Source: Tissierellia bacterium KA00581
Lineage (GTDB): Bacteria; Bacillota; Clostridia; Tissierellales; Peptoniphilaceae
Direction of reading: 5' to 3'
Assembly (NCBI GenBank): GCA_001552895.1
Contig: KQ959643.1
Span: 40,981 to 104,980 of the forward strand
Length of the DNA stretch: 64,000 bases
Under the pieces are notes generated by a model. That model was not told where the DNA came from and did no database searches. It saw only the letters and a list, made by a program, of their open reading frames with translations. Below, piece by piece: positions 33,601 through 42,551 of the stretch (positions are counted from its first letter, which is position 1; every line of letters starts with the position of its first letter). The position numbers and the translations under genes are program-made.

Positions 33601-34882
33601 AAAATACTTTGTAATTAAGCTTAATACTTTAAAACCTTTATCAACAGTAATAAGTAAAGATTTATCATCTACAAATACTTTAAAAAATAGTAATATATTT
33701 TTAGAGAGCTTATTCTTTTTAAAAAGTGCTATTCAAAATACAGATGTAGAAAATGAAACTACTATAGAAAAAGTAAAGGTCAATTGGGATTTAAGTACTT
33801 TAAAAAATACTAAAGGGACTTATAAAATAAAAGGAGATTTAATTTTTGATGAAAATATTAAAAATCCTAAAAATTTAACTGCTACTTTAAAAATAGTTGT
33901 AAAAGAAAAGAAACAAAAAGAAGATAAAAATGAATTCTTAGGTAATATAATCAAAGAAAATGGAAATACTATATTTAAAATAGCGTTAATTGACAAAAAT
34001 AAAGAGCTAATTACGGATTCTATAGTAGTTTCAAATGGAGAAAAAAATTTTATTTCTAAAGATGGATATGTAGAAGTTGAAGCATTAGAGGGAAAAAATA
34101 CCATAAAAATCGTAGATGAAAACTACAAAGGTATATATGATAAATATAAAAATGATGATTTCATTTCATATCAATTATTTGATAAAACTTTAATAAGTTT
34201 AAATAACAAATCCATTAAAGATATTTCAGAACTTGGTATTGGTAGACATTTAAGACTTATTGTAGCTAAAAAAGATAAAATAAATGACGATATGGGTAGT
34301 GATAATCCAAGTAATCCAAATAATCCAAATAAACCAAATAAACCAAACGAAAAACTAAATGTAATTTTTACAAAAGAAAAAGATGCAAATATTAAATCGG
34401 ATGCTTTAAAAGAAATTTTAAATGAAAATTTAATTTTAAAAATATTAAACAAAAATGAATTTTTAAAAGATTTAGAATTTTTTAAAGATAAGGATGTAGA
34501 TATTTTTGATATATTTGTAGAAAATACAAAAACTAATAAAATTATAAAACTTCCAAATGGAAATTACAAAGTAACTTTGACAAAGAAAAAAGATAAAGAA
34601 GTTATAAATGTATATAACATAAAAGAAAATAAAGAACTTATAAAACATATATTTACACAAGATGATAAGACTGTTACATTTGAAACTACCCACCTTTCAT
34701 TATATGCTATAGAATATAAAACAAAAGTTAATGATAATGACGATTTAAATAAAGATTCAAATGATAACAATACACAATTACCTAAAACAAATATTAATAG
34801 TTATACAAGTTATTTAATTTTGATGTTAGTTTTTTCAACTATAGTTTTATTTATAAGAAAAAAATTTATAAATAACAAATAA
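30686..34882 (+). CDS. Internalin-like LRR, multi-domain sortase-anchored surface protein
   Basis: This 1398-aa protein has a signal peptide (residues 1-35) and internalin-type 22-residue leucine-rich repeats (about 104-312; NLEQLDLSQ and NLTYLDLSYN). A Lys-rich region follows, then five copies of an unrecognised module of roughly 100 residues beginning near 453, 590, 728, 868 and 1095 (each opens with a hydrophobic strand followed by DEN or DKN). A Pro/Asn linker, a beta-type C-terminal domain (about 1223-1344) and the sorting signal LPKTN (1365-1369) complete it. The start is ATG 30686, 6 nt after GGAGG; the ATG at 30671 precedes that site. An adhesin or invasin-like role is inferred from architecture only. 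Confidence 0.88.
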   Translation: MKVKKKFISLALTIALLQSPIFYGVSSATKILAQEEYVNVPDYNLKRGFLEALRSLEKNHTPVTDSDIRSAKFTKKDLEKIVNLSPEVCVAHCATEEGVKIHDLTGIEYCINLESLSLVNQRVTDISPVKNLTKLKKLDLRNNAEKGKVIEDISALKKLVNLEQLDLSQAKIKNVDFLKNLKKLKKLNLMSNKLTDISFLKEFVNLTYLDLSYNRINDVTPLNNLVNLEILKLSCNPTAIGGETFEKIKDISSLKNLRNLSEFSISNHDIKDISVVKNFKNLSFLEINNNKIDDFSVIFNLPNLSKAWVIGNKENLTNENKDFKEAKEIFNALNKSSLTKSDISNIDSLLNAKPSVKAFFSNDRIKSLENLKNDLKVKESIENKVFDDIKLELIKGEILKVKNPKAKQITEGFDISKIKNKLPKTVDVIIKKEKDEVKEKTYGIIKKDERDRDILSFLLIDENNKIIKDEVSFTYEKEGKKTIKSKDGYLDITIDMMQTMQNFDTNFSLNSTKYKLINPYNHSFAFSLAKTTPTKMRMLNDKAYYDQTDREFEKLLVVKLQKVSENETVDPNEGENPKVKKDENIGVKDKKLILKIIDENGALVTEPTLTAKDTEGVSGIVTAKKENNYYIFNISEDYEYNLIFNSQNYDLVSKIDGFSTSYPNGVTHIKLNGINTKIKDIENKENRDEYFTIKVKSKNNVTPLPKPTPNVPKKTAEGEFIKNNKGESLKLCIIDENKNTVLENLTFSYAGNEIKSHSGYATFSSTGKNEENAITLKSNNYKLKYDFKITSSNRFKELSKIYVYDEESKKYVSLPLVGLKNNPVLKPILVLVVEKNKNGSEYNNNENKPNSNENNQNPQDKVGIKDNTIFFKLVDEKDNAITDVKLQSYCADFDLTKNFENKDGLFSVKNSAEDGEFTLKLISNKYALKEKVSYETKSKYINGFMQSYFSKVTNGNEVLTLTQGMDTKNINEKYFVIKLNTLKPLSTVISKDLSSTNTLKNSNIFLESLFFLKSAIQNTDVENETTIEKVKVNWDLSTLKNTKGTYKIKGDLIFDENIKNPKNLTATLKIVVKEKKQKEDKNEFLGNIIKENGNTIFKIALIDKNKELITDSIVVSNGEKNFISKDGYVEVEALEGKNTIKIVDENYKGIYDKYKNDDFISYQLFDKTLISLNNKSIKDISELGIGRHLRLIVAKKDKINDDMGSDNPSNPNNPNKPNKPNEKLNVIFTKEKDANIKSDALKEILNENLILKILNKNEFLKDLEFFKDKDVDIFDIFVENTKTNKIIKLPNGNYKVTLTKKKDKEVINVYNIKENKELIKHIFTQDDKTVTFETTHLSLYAIEYKTKVNDNDDLNKDSNDNNTQLPKTNINSYTSYLILMLVFSTIVLFIRKKFINNK

Positions 34883-34888
34883 AAAGTT

Positions 34889-34928
34889 AAAATATCCTCT
34901 TTGCATTTTAGTAGAGAGGATATTTTTA
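34889..34928 (+). terminator. Terminator after giant surface-protein gene
   Basis: AAAATATCCTCT pairs with AGAGGATATTTT around a 14-base loop, followed by T. Confidence 0.85.
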
Positions 34929-34956
34929 TAAAAAAATAAAAAAATTTTAAAAAAAG

Positions 34957-34985
34957 TTTGTAATTTTTAAATTATGTGGTATAAT
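34957..34985 (+). promoter_or_regulatory. groESL promoter
   Basis: A weak -35 (TTTGTA or TTGTAA, 34957-34963) precedes an extended -10, TGG-TATAAT (34977-34985). The predicted start is just upstream of CIRCE. Confidence 0.65.
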
Positions 34986-34998
34986 ATCTATGTAAGAG

Positions 34999-35025
34999 TT
35001 AGCACTCAAATATATAGACTGCTAA
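34999..35025 (+). promoter_or_regulatory. CIRCE operator (HrcA site), one mismatch
   Basis: TTAGCACTC, a 9-nt spacer, then GACTGCTAA. The consensus right arm is GAGTGCTAA, so one base differs. It places groESL under the HrcA heat-shock repressor. Confidence 0.9.
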
Positions 35026-35052
35026 TAAAAGAATTTTTTTAGGAGGTATGTT

Positions 35053-36977
<1,925 letters not shown>

Positions 36978-36996
36978 AATAAATAATATAGCATAT

Positions 36997-37028
36997 AAAA
37001 AAAGGTAAGCTTAAAAGCTTACCTTTTT
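36997..37028 (+). terminator. Terminator after groEL
   Basis: The palindrome AAAGGTAAGCTT-AA-AAGCTTACCTTT is flanked by A and T runs. The same hairpin is repeated at 38624-38655. Confidence 0.9.
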
Positions 37029-37172
37029 TATTTAATCACAGAATAATTTTATCATAATAAATAAAAATTGATTTTATTTTAAGTATTATTGCTTTTAAAA
37101 GTATATTGTGATATAATACAATAAAATAACGAAAATATGGTATTTTACTTGTAAAATATTAATTTATAAATA

Positions 37173-37236
37173 ACTGATGAATTTTATATTTATATTAATT
37201 TTATAATTATAATAGAAAAATACATCAGCTTTTTTA
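37173..37236 (+). promoter_or_regulatory. Terminator-like attenuator in the antiporter leader
   Basis: CTGATG(A)ATTTT (from 37174) can pair with AAAAT(A)CATCAG (ending 37229), directly followed by CTTTTTT. It lies 20 bp before the AGGAGG of the antiporter gene, so it could end transcription before the gene unless opened. The signal is unknown. Confidence 0.5.
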
Positions 37237-37254
37237 TATTATAGGAGGAATTTT

Positions 37255-38466
37255 ATGCTTTTATCTTTATCGCTTATTATTTTATTAGGAGTAACAATTG
37301 GAAATTTATTTGTTAAGTTAAAATTACCACATATTATAGGTATGTTAATAACTGGAATTATTTTAGGACCTCATGTACTTAATCTATTAGATTCGAGTAT
37401 TCTTAAAATTTCAGCTGATTTAAGAAAAATGGCGCTAGTTATTATCCTTTTAAAAGCTGGTTTGTCATTGGATTTATCAGATTTAAAAAAATCTGGTAGT
37501 TCAGCATTTTTTTTATCATTTCTTCCTGCGAGTTTTGAAATTTTAGGATACATAATATTTGCTCCGATATTTTTTAAAGTTAAAGTAATTGATGCTGCTG
37601 TATTAGGAGCAGTCCTTGCTTCAGTTTCTCCTGCAGTTGTTGTTCCTAGAATGATTGATTTGATTGAAAGAAAATATGGAACAAACAAAGGAATTCCACA
37701 AATGATTGTAGCAGGTGCTTCTTGTGATGATATATTTACTATAGTTTTATTTACTACATTTTTAAATACAGCTTTAAATGGTCATTTTAATATTAATAGC
37801 TTGTTTAGTATACCAATATCTATAATATTAGGTATTATTATAGGCTCTATGGTTGGATATTTTTTGCATATAATATTTGAAAATCTTTATAAAAAACATC
37901 ATTATGTAAGAAATAGTATTAAAGTAATTATAATACTTGGTTTTTCTTTTTTACTTGTATCACTAGAAGAAAAATTATCTAATATTTTGCCTATATCAGG
38001 TTTATTAGCAGTTATGAGTATGGCAAGTGTTATAAAAATTAAAAGTGTTGATTTTGTATCAAAAAGATTATCAGAAAAATTTGGTAAGATATGGTTATCG
38101 GCTGAAGTTTTGCTTTTTGTCTTAGTGGGAGCAGCTGTAGATATAAGATATACATTAGGGTTTGGAAAAGAAGCAATATTAATAATTTTTATATGTTTAA
38201 TATTTAGATCTGTTGGAATTTTGATATCAATTGCAAAAAGAGATTTCAATAATAAAGAAAGAGTTTTTTGCATACTTGCATATATTCCTAAAGCAACTGT
38301 TCAAGCTGCAATTGCTTCAATACCATTATTGTCAGGATTAGGTAGTGGAAATTTAATATTATCTATAGCAGTGTTATCAATTTTAATAACCGCACCTATG
38401 GGAGCAATTGGAATAGATAAAACATATGTAAAATATTTAAAAAAATCTAATAATTATCATGGATAA
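37255..38466 (+). CDS. Cation/proton antiporter (CPA family, NhaP/KefB-like membrane domain)
   Basis: This 403-aa polytopic membrane protein of the monovalent cation/proton antiporter superfamily has about 12 hydrophobic segments. Family signs are LKLPHIIGMLITGIILGPHV near the start, the ALVIILLKAGLSL segment, ASVSPAVVVPRM and AGASCDDIFTIVLF, whose Asp pair is the expected ion-binding site. No nucleotide-binding TrkA domain is attached. Na+ or K+ against H+ exchange is inferred. It starts at ATG 37255 after AGGAGG, has an attenuator-like leader, and is bracketed by two copies of the groEL 3' end and terminator. Confidence 0.88.
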   Translation: MLLSLSLIILLGVTIGNLFVKLKLPHIIGMLITGIILGPHVLNLLDSSILKISADLRKMALVIILLKAGLSLDLSDLKKSGSSAFFLSFLPASFEILGYIIFAPIFFKVKVIDAAVLGAVLASVSPAVVVPRMIDLIERKYGTNKGIPQMIVAGASCDDIFTIVLFTTFLNTALNGHFNINSLFSIPISIILGIIIGSMVGYFLHIIFENLYKKHHYVRNSIKVIIILGFSFLLVSLEEKLSNILPISGLLAVMSMASVIKIKSVDFVSKRLSEKFGKIWLSAEVLLFVLVGAAVDIRYTLGFGKEAILIIFICLIFRSVGILISIAKRDFNNKERVFCILAYIPKATVQAAIASIPLLSGLGSGNLILSIAVLSILITAPMGAIGIDKTYVKYLKKSNNYHG

Positions 38467-38525
38467 ATAACTATTTTTAGTAATCTAAATGTATGTAAAT
38501 ATTATTAATTTTTAATTATTGATTA

Positions 38526-38616
38526 TACAAAGATAATAGTTTAAGATATTACTAAAGAAAAGATAGATGCTATGTCCAAATGAAATAAGAAATGAGATAT
38601 AAAATAAACAGGTAAA
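38526..38616 (+). pseudogene. Decayed remnant of a second groEL 3' end
   Basis: This stretch aligns with groEL 36894-36986. It reads DITKEKIDAMSK-stop where groEL has [13 protein letters not shown]. Many differences are G-to-A or C-to-T, as expected of drift in an AT-rich genome. The match continues through the 3' untranslated region (22 of 29 bases after the stop) into an identical terminator. There is no start codon or usable frame. Confidence 0.75.
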
Positions 38617-38623
38617 CACATAA

Positions 38624-38655
38624 TAAAAGGTAAGCTTAAAAGCTTACCTTTTTTA
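38624..38655 (+). terminator. Terminator, duplicate of the groEL terminator
   Basis: AAAAGGTAAGCTT / AAGCTTACCTTTTTT, identical in its core to that at 36997-37028. It now serves the antiporter gene. Confidence 0.88.
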
Positions 38656-38847
38656 TTAATCATTTTGATAACTTGATTTTTTAATTTTTACATTATTAAA
38701 AGAAAGTTTAATAATTAGTTTTAAAAGGCAAGTTAATTAAAATTTATTTATCTATTATATTTTTAAACATTATAATCATATTTATTTTTATAAAAATTAT
38801 AAATTTTAATAATGAAAAAATAATGTTAAAAATATTAATTATTTAAA
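38656..38847. other. AT-rich intergenic stretch without recognised content
   Basis: Between the duplicated terminator and the nadE promoter I see only AT-rich sequence. ATTAATCA just after the hairpin still matches the sequence after the groEL terminator, then the similarity stops. Confidence 0.5.
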
Positions 38848-38876
38848 TTATCACAATCTTTTTTGTGTGGTATAAT
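38848..38876 (+). promoter_or_regulatory. Promoter for nadE-yebC-lgt operon
   Basis: TTATCA-17-TATAAT with an extended -10 (TGG before TATAAT), the same TGGTATAAT as at groESL. It leaves an untranslated leader of about 110 nt. Confidence 0.55.
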
Positions 38877-38991
38877 ATATATTATAAAAACATTTTTATG
38901 ATTAACAAAATATTAAATCAAAAAAATTTTTGTTTGTAGTAGAAAATTTTTTATATTTATGGTAAAATATTTAAGTTAAGGAGGTTAAAAT

Positions 38992-39699
38992 ATGAAAAAT
39001 ACTGTTTCAAGCCTTATAAAATGGTTACAAGATTGTGTTAAATCTGCTAATTGTAATGGAGTAGTTTATGGTTTAAGTGGTGGAGTTGATTCTGCTGTTG
39101 TTGCTTGTCTTTCTAAGATGGCGTTTAATGATAATTCTTTAGCAATTATGATGCCTATACATAGTTCTTTAAAAGATGAAATTGATGCGAAACTTGTAGT
39201 TGATAAATTCAAATTAAATCATATTAAGGTTGATCTTTCTTTAACATATGACGAAATGGTAAAAGTTTTTGAAAGTTCAGAAAATAAAATGGCTTATGCA
39301 AATATAAAGCCTCGCCTTAGAATGACTACTTTATACTATTATGCACAATTAAAAAAATATTTGGTTGTAGGTAGTAGTAATAAATCAGAGTTTTTGCTTG
39401 GCTATTTTACAAAATATGGTGATAGTGGTTCGGATATAATGCCACTTGTTAATTTTTCAAAAAGTGAAATTTATGATCTTGCAAAATATTTAGAAATTCC
39501 AGATGCTATAATACAAAAACCTCCAAGTGCTGGACTTTTTGAAGGACAAACTGATGAAGATGAAATGGGTTTTTCTTACAAAGATTTAGAAAAATATTTA
39601 AATAATGAAAAAATTGATAAAAAATTAAAAGAAAAAATAGAAACAATGATTAAAAATTCAGAACATAAAAGGTGTTTTGCGAAAGGATTTAGGAGGTAA
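38992..39699 (+). CDS. nadE: NH3-dependent NAD+ synthetase
   Basis: This 235-aa enzyme makes NAD+ from nicotinic acid adenine dinucleotide, ATP and ammonia. It has the ATP-pyrophosphatase P-loop SGGVDSAV (about residues 29-36), RLRMTTLYYYAQ, VGSSNKSEFLLGYFTKYGD and PSAGLFEGQTDEDEMGFSY. It lacks the glutaminase domain of the long form. AAGGAGG precedes ATG 38992. It complements nadD at 60 kb. yebC follows after 2 nt. Confidence 0.95.
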   Translation: MKNTVSSLIKWLQDCVKSANCNGVVYGLSGGVDSAVVACLSKMAFNDNSLAIMMPIHSSLKDEIDAKLVVDKFKLNHIKVDLSLTYDEMVKVFESSENKMAYANIKPRLRMTTLYYYAQLKKYLVVGSSNKSEFLLGYFTKYGDSGSDIMPLVNFSKSEIYDLAKYLEIPDAIIQKPPSAGLFEGQTDEDEMGFSYKDLEKYLNNEKIDKKLKEKIETMIKNSEHKRCFAKGFRR

Positions 39700-39701
39700 T
39701 T

Positions 39702-40445
39702 ATGTCAGGACATAATAAATGGAGTACCATTAAACATAAAAAAGGAAAAGAAGATGCTAAAAGAGGAAAAATATTTACAAAACTTGCTAGAGCTATAATA
39801 GTAGCAGCAAAAGAAGGAGGGGTTGATCCTGAATATAACCCAGCTTTAAAAACTGCAATAGAAAAAGCTAAAGCTGAAAATATGCCAAATGATAATATTG
39901 AAAGGTCTTTAAAAAAAGCAGCAGGTGGACTTGATTCAAGCAATTATGAAACAATCATATATGAAGGTTATGGCCCAGAAGGAATAGCTGTTATTGTTGA
40001 GTGCTTGACAGATAATAGAAATAGAACTGCACCAGATGTAAGACATGCCTTTGATAAACATGGTGGAAATTTAGGACAAAGTGGTTCTGTACTTTTTATG
40101 TTTAATAAAAAGGGTGTAATAGAAATAGAAACTTCTAATGCAAAAGAAGAAGAGCTTTTAGATTTTGCTTTAGAAAATGGTGCTAGTGATTTTGAAACAG
40201 ATCAAGACGTTTATACAATTTATAGCGATGTTTCTGACTTTATTTCACTTAGAGATGCTTTACAAAAAAAAGGATATAAACTTTCTGAATGTGATTTACA
40301 ATACGTACCAACAAATTATGTTAAAATTTCTAATGAAGAAAATATAAAGAAAATGGTTAAAATGATAGAACAACTTGAAGATAATGATGATGTTCAAAAT
40401 GTATATCATAATTGGGAAATTCCTGAAGATTTAGATATTGAATAA
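39702..40445 (+). CDS. yebC: YebC/PmpR family DNA-binding/translation-associated protein
   Basis: This 247-aa protein has the invariant MSGHNKWSTIKHKKGKEDAK start, GGVDPEYNPAL, PNDNIERSLKKAAGG, YEGYGPEGIAVIVECLTDN and DVRHAFDKHGGNLGQSGSV. The family has been described as transcription regulators and, more recently, as helping translation through difficult peptide sequences. AGGAGG at the end of nadE precedes ATG 39702. It is part of the nadE-lgt transcript. Confidence 0.95.
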   Translation: MSGHNKWSTIKHKKGKEDAKRGKIFTKLARAIIVAAKEGGVDPEYNPALKTAIEKAKAENMPNDNIERSLKKAAGGLDSSNYETIIYEGYGPEGIAVIVECLTDNRNRTAPDVRHAFDKHGGNLGQSGSVLFMFNKKGVIEIETSNAKEEELLDFALENGASDFETDQDVYTIYSDVSDFISLRDALQKKGYKLSECDLQYVPTNYVKISNEENIKKMVKMIEQLEDNDDVQNVYHNWEIPEDLDIE

Positions 40446-40446
40446 A

Positions 40447-41085
40447 ATGAAAAAGCTAGAATCTATTTTTATTTCTTTTTTAGTTATATTTTCAATTTTG
40501 TTATATTTTATTGATTTTATGGCTTTAGATATATCTTATTATAATAAATTTCATAAAGAAAATAATATTGCAAAAGTTTCAAATCTTTCAGAAAAATATG
40601 TACAAGATGCTTCTGTTTCATTAGTTAGATTTTTAAAAAATGGTAAAGAAGAAGAACTTAAAGAAAATTTTAATAAAAAAGAAATTAGCCATATGAAAGA
40701 TGTTTATAAACTTTTTAGGCTGGATAGAAAATTGTATAAAAGTTTTATTTCTATATCGATAATAGTAATTATATATTGCATGATAAAAAAAGATAGAATG
40801 TTTTTTTACTATCTAAAGAAATATTTTTTGATAGTGTATTTTTCTTTACTTATGTTTTTAGCGATTTGTTCTATGTTTTTTTCAAATAGTTTTATGTATT
40901 TTCATAAAATATTTTTTAAAAATGACCTTTGGCTTTTAGATTATGATACAGATTTTATGATTAGAATTTTACCTGAAAAATTTTTCTTTACATTATTTTT
41001 AAATGTATTAGTTCTATGGTCGATTGTAGTTTTTGTAATTTATATATTTATTAGACTTAAAAAAAGTATAGGAGTTAAGATATGA
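40447..41085 (+). CDS. DUF1461/TIGR01906 integral membrane protein
   Basis: This 212-aa protein has about four membrane segments (near residues 8-28, 102-120, 129-150 and 185-205). A soluble part after the first contains KKEISHMKDVYKLF, and FMYFHKIFFKNDLWLLDYDTDFMIRILPEKFF precedes the last, the pattern of the TIGR01906/DUF1461 family of Bacillota. The function is unknown. I use ATG 40447; the in-frame TTG 40438 lies within yebC and neither has a clear ribosome-binding site, so coupling to yebC is likely. It overlaps lgt by 4 bases. Confidence 0.8.
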   Translation: MKKLESIFISFLVIFSILLYFIDFMALDISYYNKFHKENNIAKVSNLSEKYVQDASVSLVRFLKNGKEEELKENFNKKEISHMKDVYKLFRLDRKLYKSFISISIIVIIYCMIKKDRMFFYYLKKYFLIVYFSLLMFLAICSMFFSNSFMYFHKIFFKNDLWLLDYDTDFMIRILPEKFFFTLFLNVLVLWSIVVFVIYIFIRLKKSIGVKI

Positions 41086-41831
41086 AAGTTAATATAAGTA
41101 GAGTTGCATTTTCAATTTTTGGAATTGATATAATGTGGTATGCAATAATAATTTGTTTTGGAATTTTTATGGGAATGCTTGTAGCAAGTGAAAATTCTCA
41201 TCTTAGAAAAATAAAAAAAGACACCGTTTCAGATTTACTTCTTTATGCATTACCTTTAAGCGTTATAGGAGCTAGAATATATTATGTAATTTTTGAATGG
41301 AAAAGTTATAAAGGAAATTTTCTTTCAATGATAAATATAAGAGAAGGTGGACTTGCTATATATGGAGCTGTTATTACAGCTATCATTGTAGTTTTTTTCT
41401 TTAGCAAATATAAAAAAATTGATTGTAGAGACCTTCTTGATATCTGTGCTCCAGGACTTATCTTAGGTCAAGCAATAGGTAGATGGGGAAATTTTATAAA
41501 TCAAGAAGCACACGGATATGAAACAACATTTCCAATTTCTGTACTAATAGATGGTAAAAGATATCATGCAACCTTTTTATATGAATCAGTTGGAAATTTT
41601 TTGATTTTTCTATTTCTTATGAAATATATTAGAAAATATCAAAAGAAAAAAGGTCAAGTAGTTTTATTATATGCAATACTTTATGGAATAGTTAGGTTTT
41701 TTGTAGAAGGATTAAGAACAGATAGCCTTATGTTTTTAGGGTTTAGAGTATCGCAAATATTATCTTTAGTAGCTGTTATAGTAGGAAGTATAATTTTTGT
41801 TATAAATAGAAAATACGGAAAAAGTATTTAA
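41082..41831 (+). CDS. lgt: Prolipoprotein diacylglyceryl transferase
   Basis: This 249-aa membrane enzyme transfers diacylglycerol from phosphatidylglycerol to the lipobox Cys of prelipoproteins, the first step of lipoprotein maturation. It has REGGLAIYGAVI (about residues 87-98) and the Lgt signature GRWGNFINQEAHG (about 137-149), with VRFFVEGLRTDS near the end. The length is slightly short but complete. The ATG overlaps the stop of the preceding gene. Confidence 0.95.
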   Translation: MKVNISRVAFSIFGIDIMWYAIIICFGIFMGMLVASENSHLRKIKKDTVSDLLLYALPLSVIGARIYYVIFEWKSYKGNFLSMINIREGGLAIYGAVITAIIVVFFFSKYKKIDCRDLLDICAPGLILGQAIGRWGNFINQEAHGYETTFPISVLIDGKRYHATFLYESVGNFLIFLFLMKYIRKYQKKKGQVVLLYAILYGIVRFFVEGLRTDSLMFLGFRVSQILSLVAVIVGSIIFVINRKYGKSI

Positions 41832-41850
41832 AATTAATAAAAAAATTTTT

Positions 41851-41878
41851 GGATGCATATATGCATCCTTTTTTTTAT
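41851..41878 (+). terminator. Terminator after lgt
   Basis: The perfect palindrome GGATGCATATATGCATCC is followed by ten T. Confidence 0.9.
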
Positions 41879-41907
41879 AAAAATTTAAAAAAATTAATTA
41901 CATAAAT

Positions 41908-41928
41908 TTACTCCATATTACTCCACTA
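41908..41928 (-). promoter_or_regulatory. Inverted upstream copy of the MraZ-box cluster
   Basis: On the minus strand, AGTGGAGTAATATGGAGTAA (41927-41908) nearly repeats AGTGGTTTAATATGGAGTGA at 42061-42080. It lies about 135 bp from that cluster, upstream of the mraZ promoter. Confidence 0.55.
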
Positions 41929-42013
41929 TTAATAAAATTTTTAATTTTTTTTACAAATTTAAAGAAAAATTTTAAATTTTTATTAAAAAAACTAAAAAAA
42001 ATCTAAAAAAAAC

Positions 42014-42042
42014 TTGAAAAATTTGTTTAAATAGTATAGAAT
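42014..42042 (+). promoter_or_regulatory. Promoter of the dcw (division and cell wall) cluster
   Basis: TTGAAA-17-TAGAAT, followed by the palindrome TATAGATGTATCTATA. The predicted start is near 42049, just before the TGG repeats. Confidence 0.7.
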
Positions 42043-42060
42043 ATAGATGTATCTATATAG

Positions 42061-42087
42061 AGTGGTTTAATATGGAGTGAAATGGAA
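42061..42087 (+). promoter_or_regulatory. MraZ-box cluster (three TGG repeats, 10-bp spacing)
   Basis: TGG occurs at 42063, 42073 and 42083, exactly one helical turn apart, right after the promoter. MraZ is known to bind direct repeats of TGG-type boxes with about 10-bp spacing upstream of its own gene, so autoregulation is likely. Confidence 0.65.
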
Positions 42088-42110
42088 CAAAATTTTAGGA
42101 GGTGATGGCA

Positions 42111-42542
42111 TTGTTTATCGGAGATTATCCACATACATTAGATGACAAAGGTAGGCTTATTATGCCATCAAAGTTTAGAGAAGAACTAGGAAAAAATTTT
42201 GTTGTAACAAGAGGAATGGAAAATTGTCTTTTTGTATTTACTGAAGAAAAATGGATTGAGTTTACAAAAGATTTAGATTCTAAAGGATTAAACCAAAAAG
42301 ATGTTCGTGCTGTAAAAAGATTTTTTTGCAGTAATGCTATGAGTTCTGATTTAGATAAACAAGGTAGATTTTTATTAAATAAAAAACTTCGTGAACATGC
42401 AAATATTCAAAGAGATGTTATGATAATTGGAGTTTCTGATAGAATAGAAATCTGGGCTAAAGAAAAATGGGATGATTATAGCATTGAACAATATAGTGAT
42501 GAAGAAAAAATTGCAGAAAAATTTGATGCAATTAGTTTTTAG
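42111..42542 (+). CDS. mraZ: Transcriptional regulator MraZ
   Basis: This 143-aa protein of two AbrB-like (SpoVT-AbrB) halves has MFIGDYPHTLDDKGRLIMPSKFR at the start and SSDLDKQGRFLLNKKLREHA in the second half; each DxxGR is part of the DNA-binding loop. MraZ oligomers bind repeats upstream and control the dcw operon. The start is TTG 42111, 8 nt after GGAGG (42098-42102), giving the family-typical MFIGDY; the GTG and ATG at 42102 and 42105 overlap that site. Confidence 0.95.
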   Translation: MFIGDYPHTLDDKGRLIMPSKFREELGKNFVVTRGMENCLFVFTEEKWIEFTKDLDSKGLNQKDVRAVKRFFCSNAMSSDLDKQGRFLLNKKLREHANIQRDVMIIGVSDRIEIWAKEKWDDYSIEQYSDEEKIAEKFDAISF

Positions 42543-42551
42543 GAAAAAATT

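Noticed and set aside
38467-38990. A small novel gene between the antiporter and nadE.
   Set aside because: No open frame with start and ribosome-binding site is present. The only coding resemblance is the groEL remnant.
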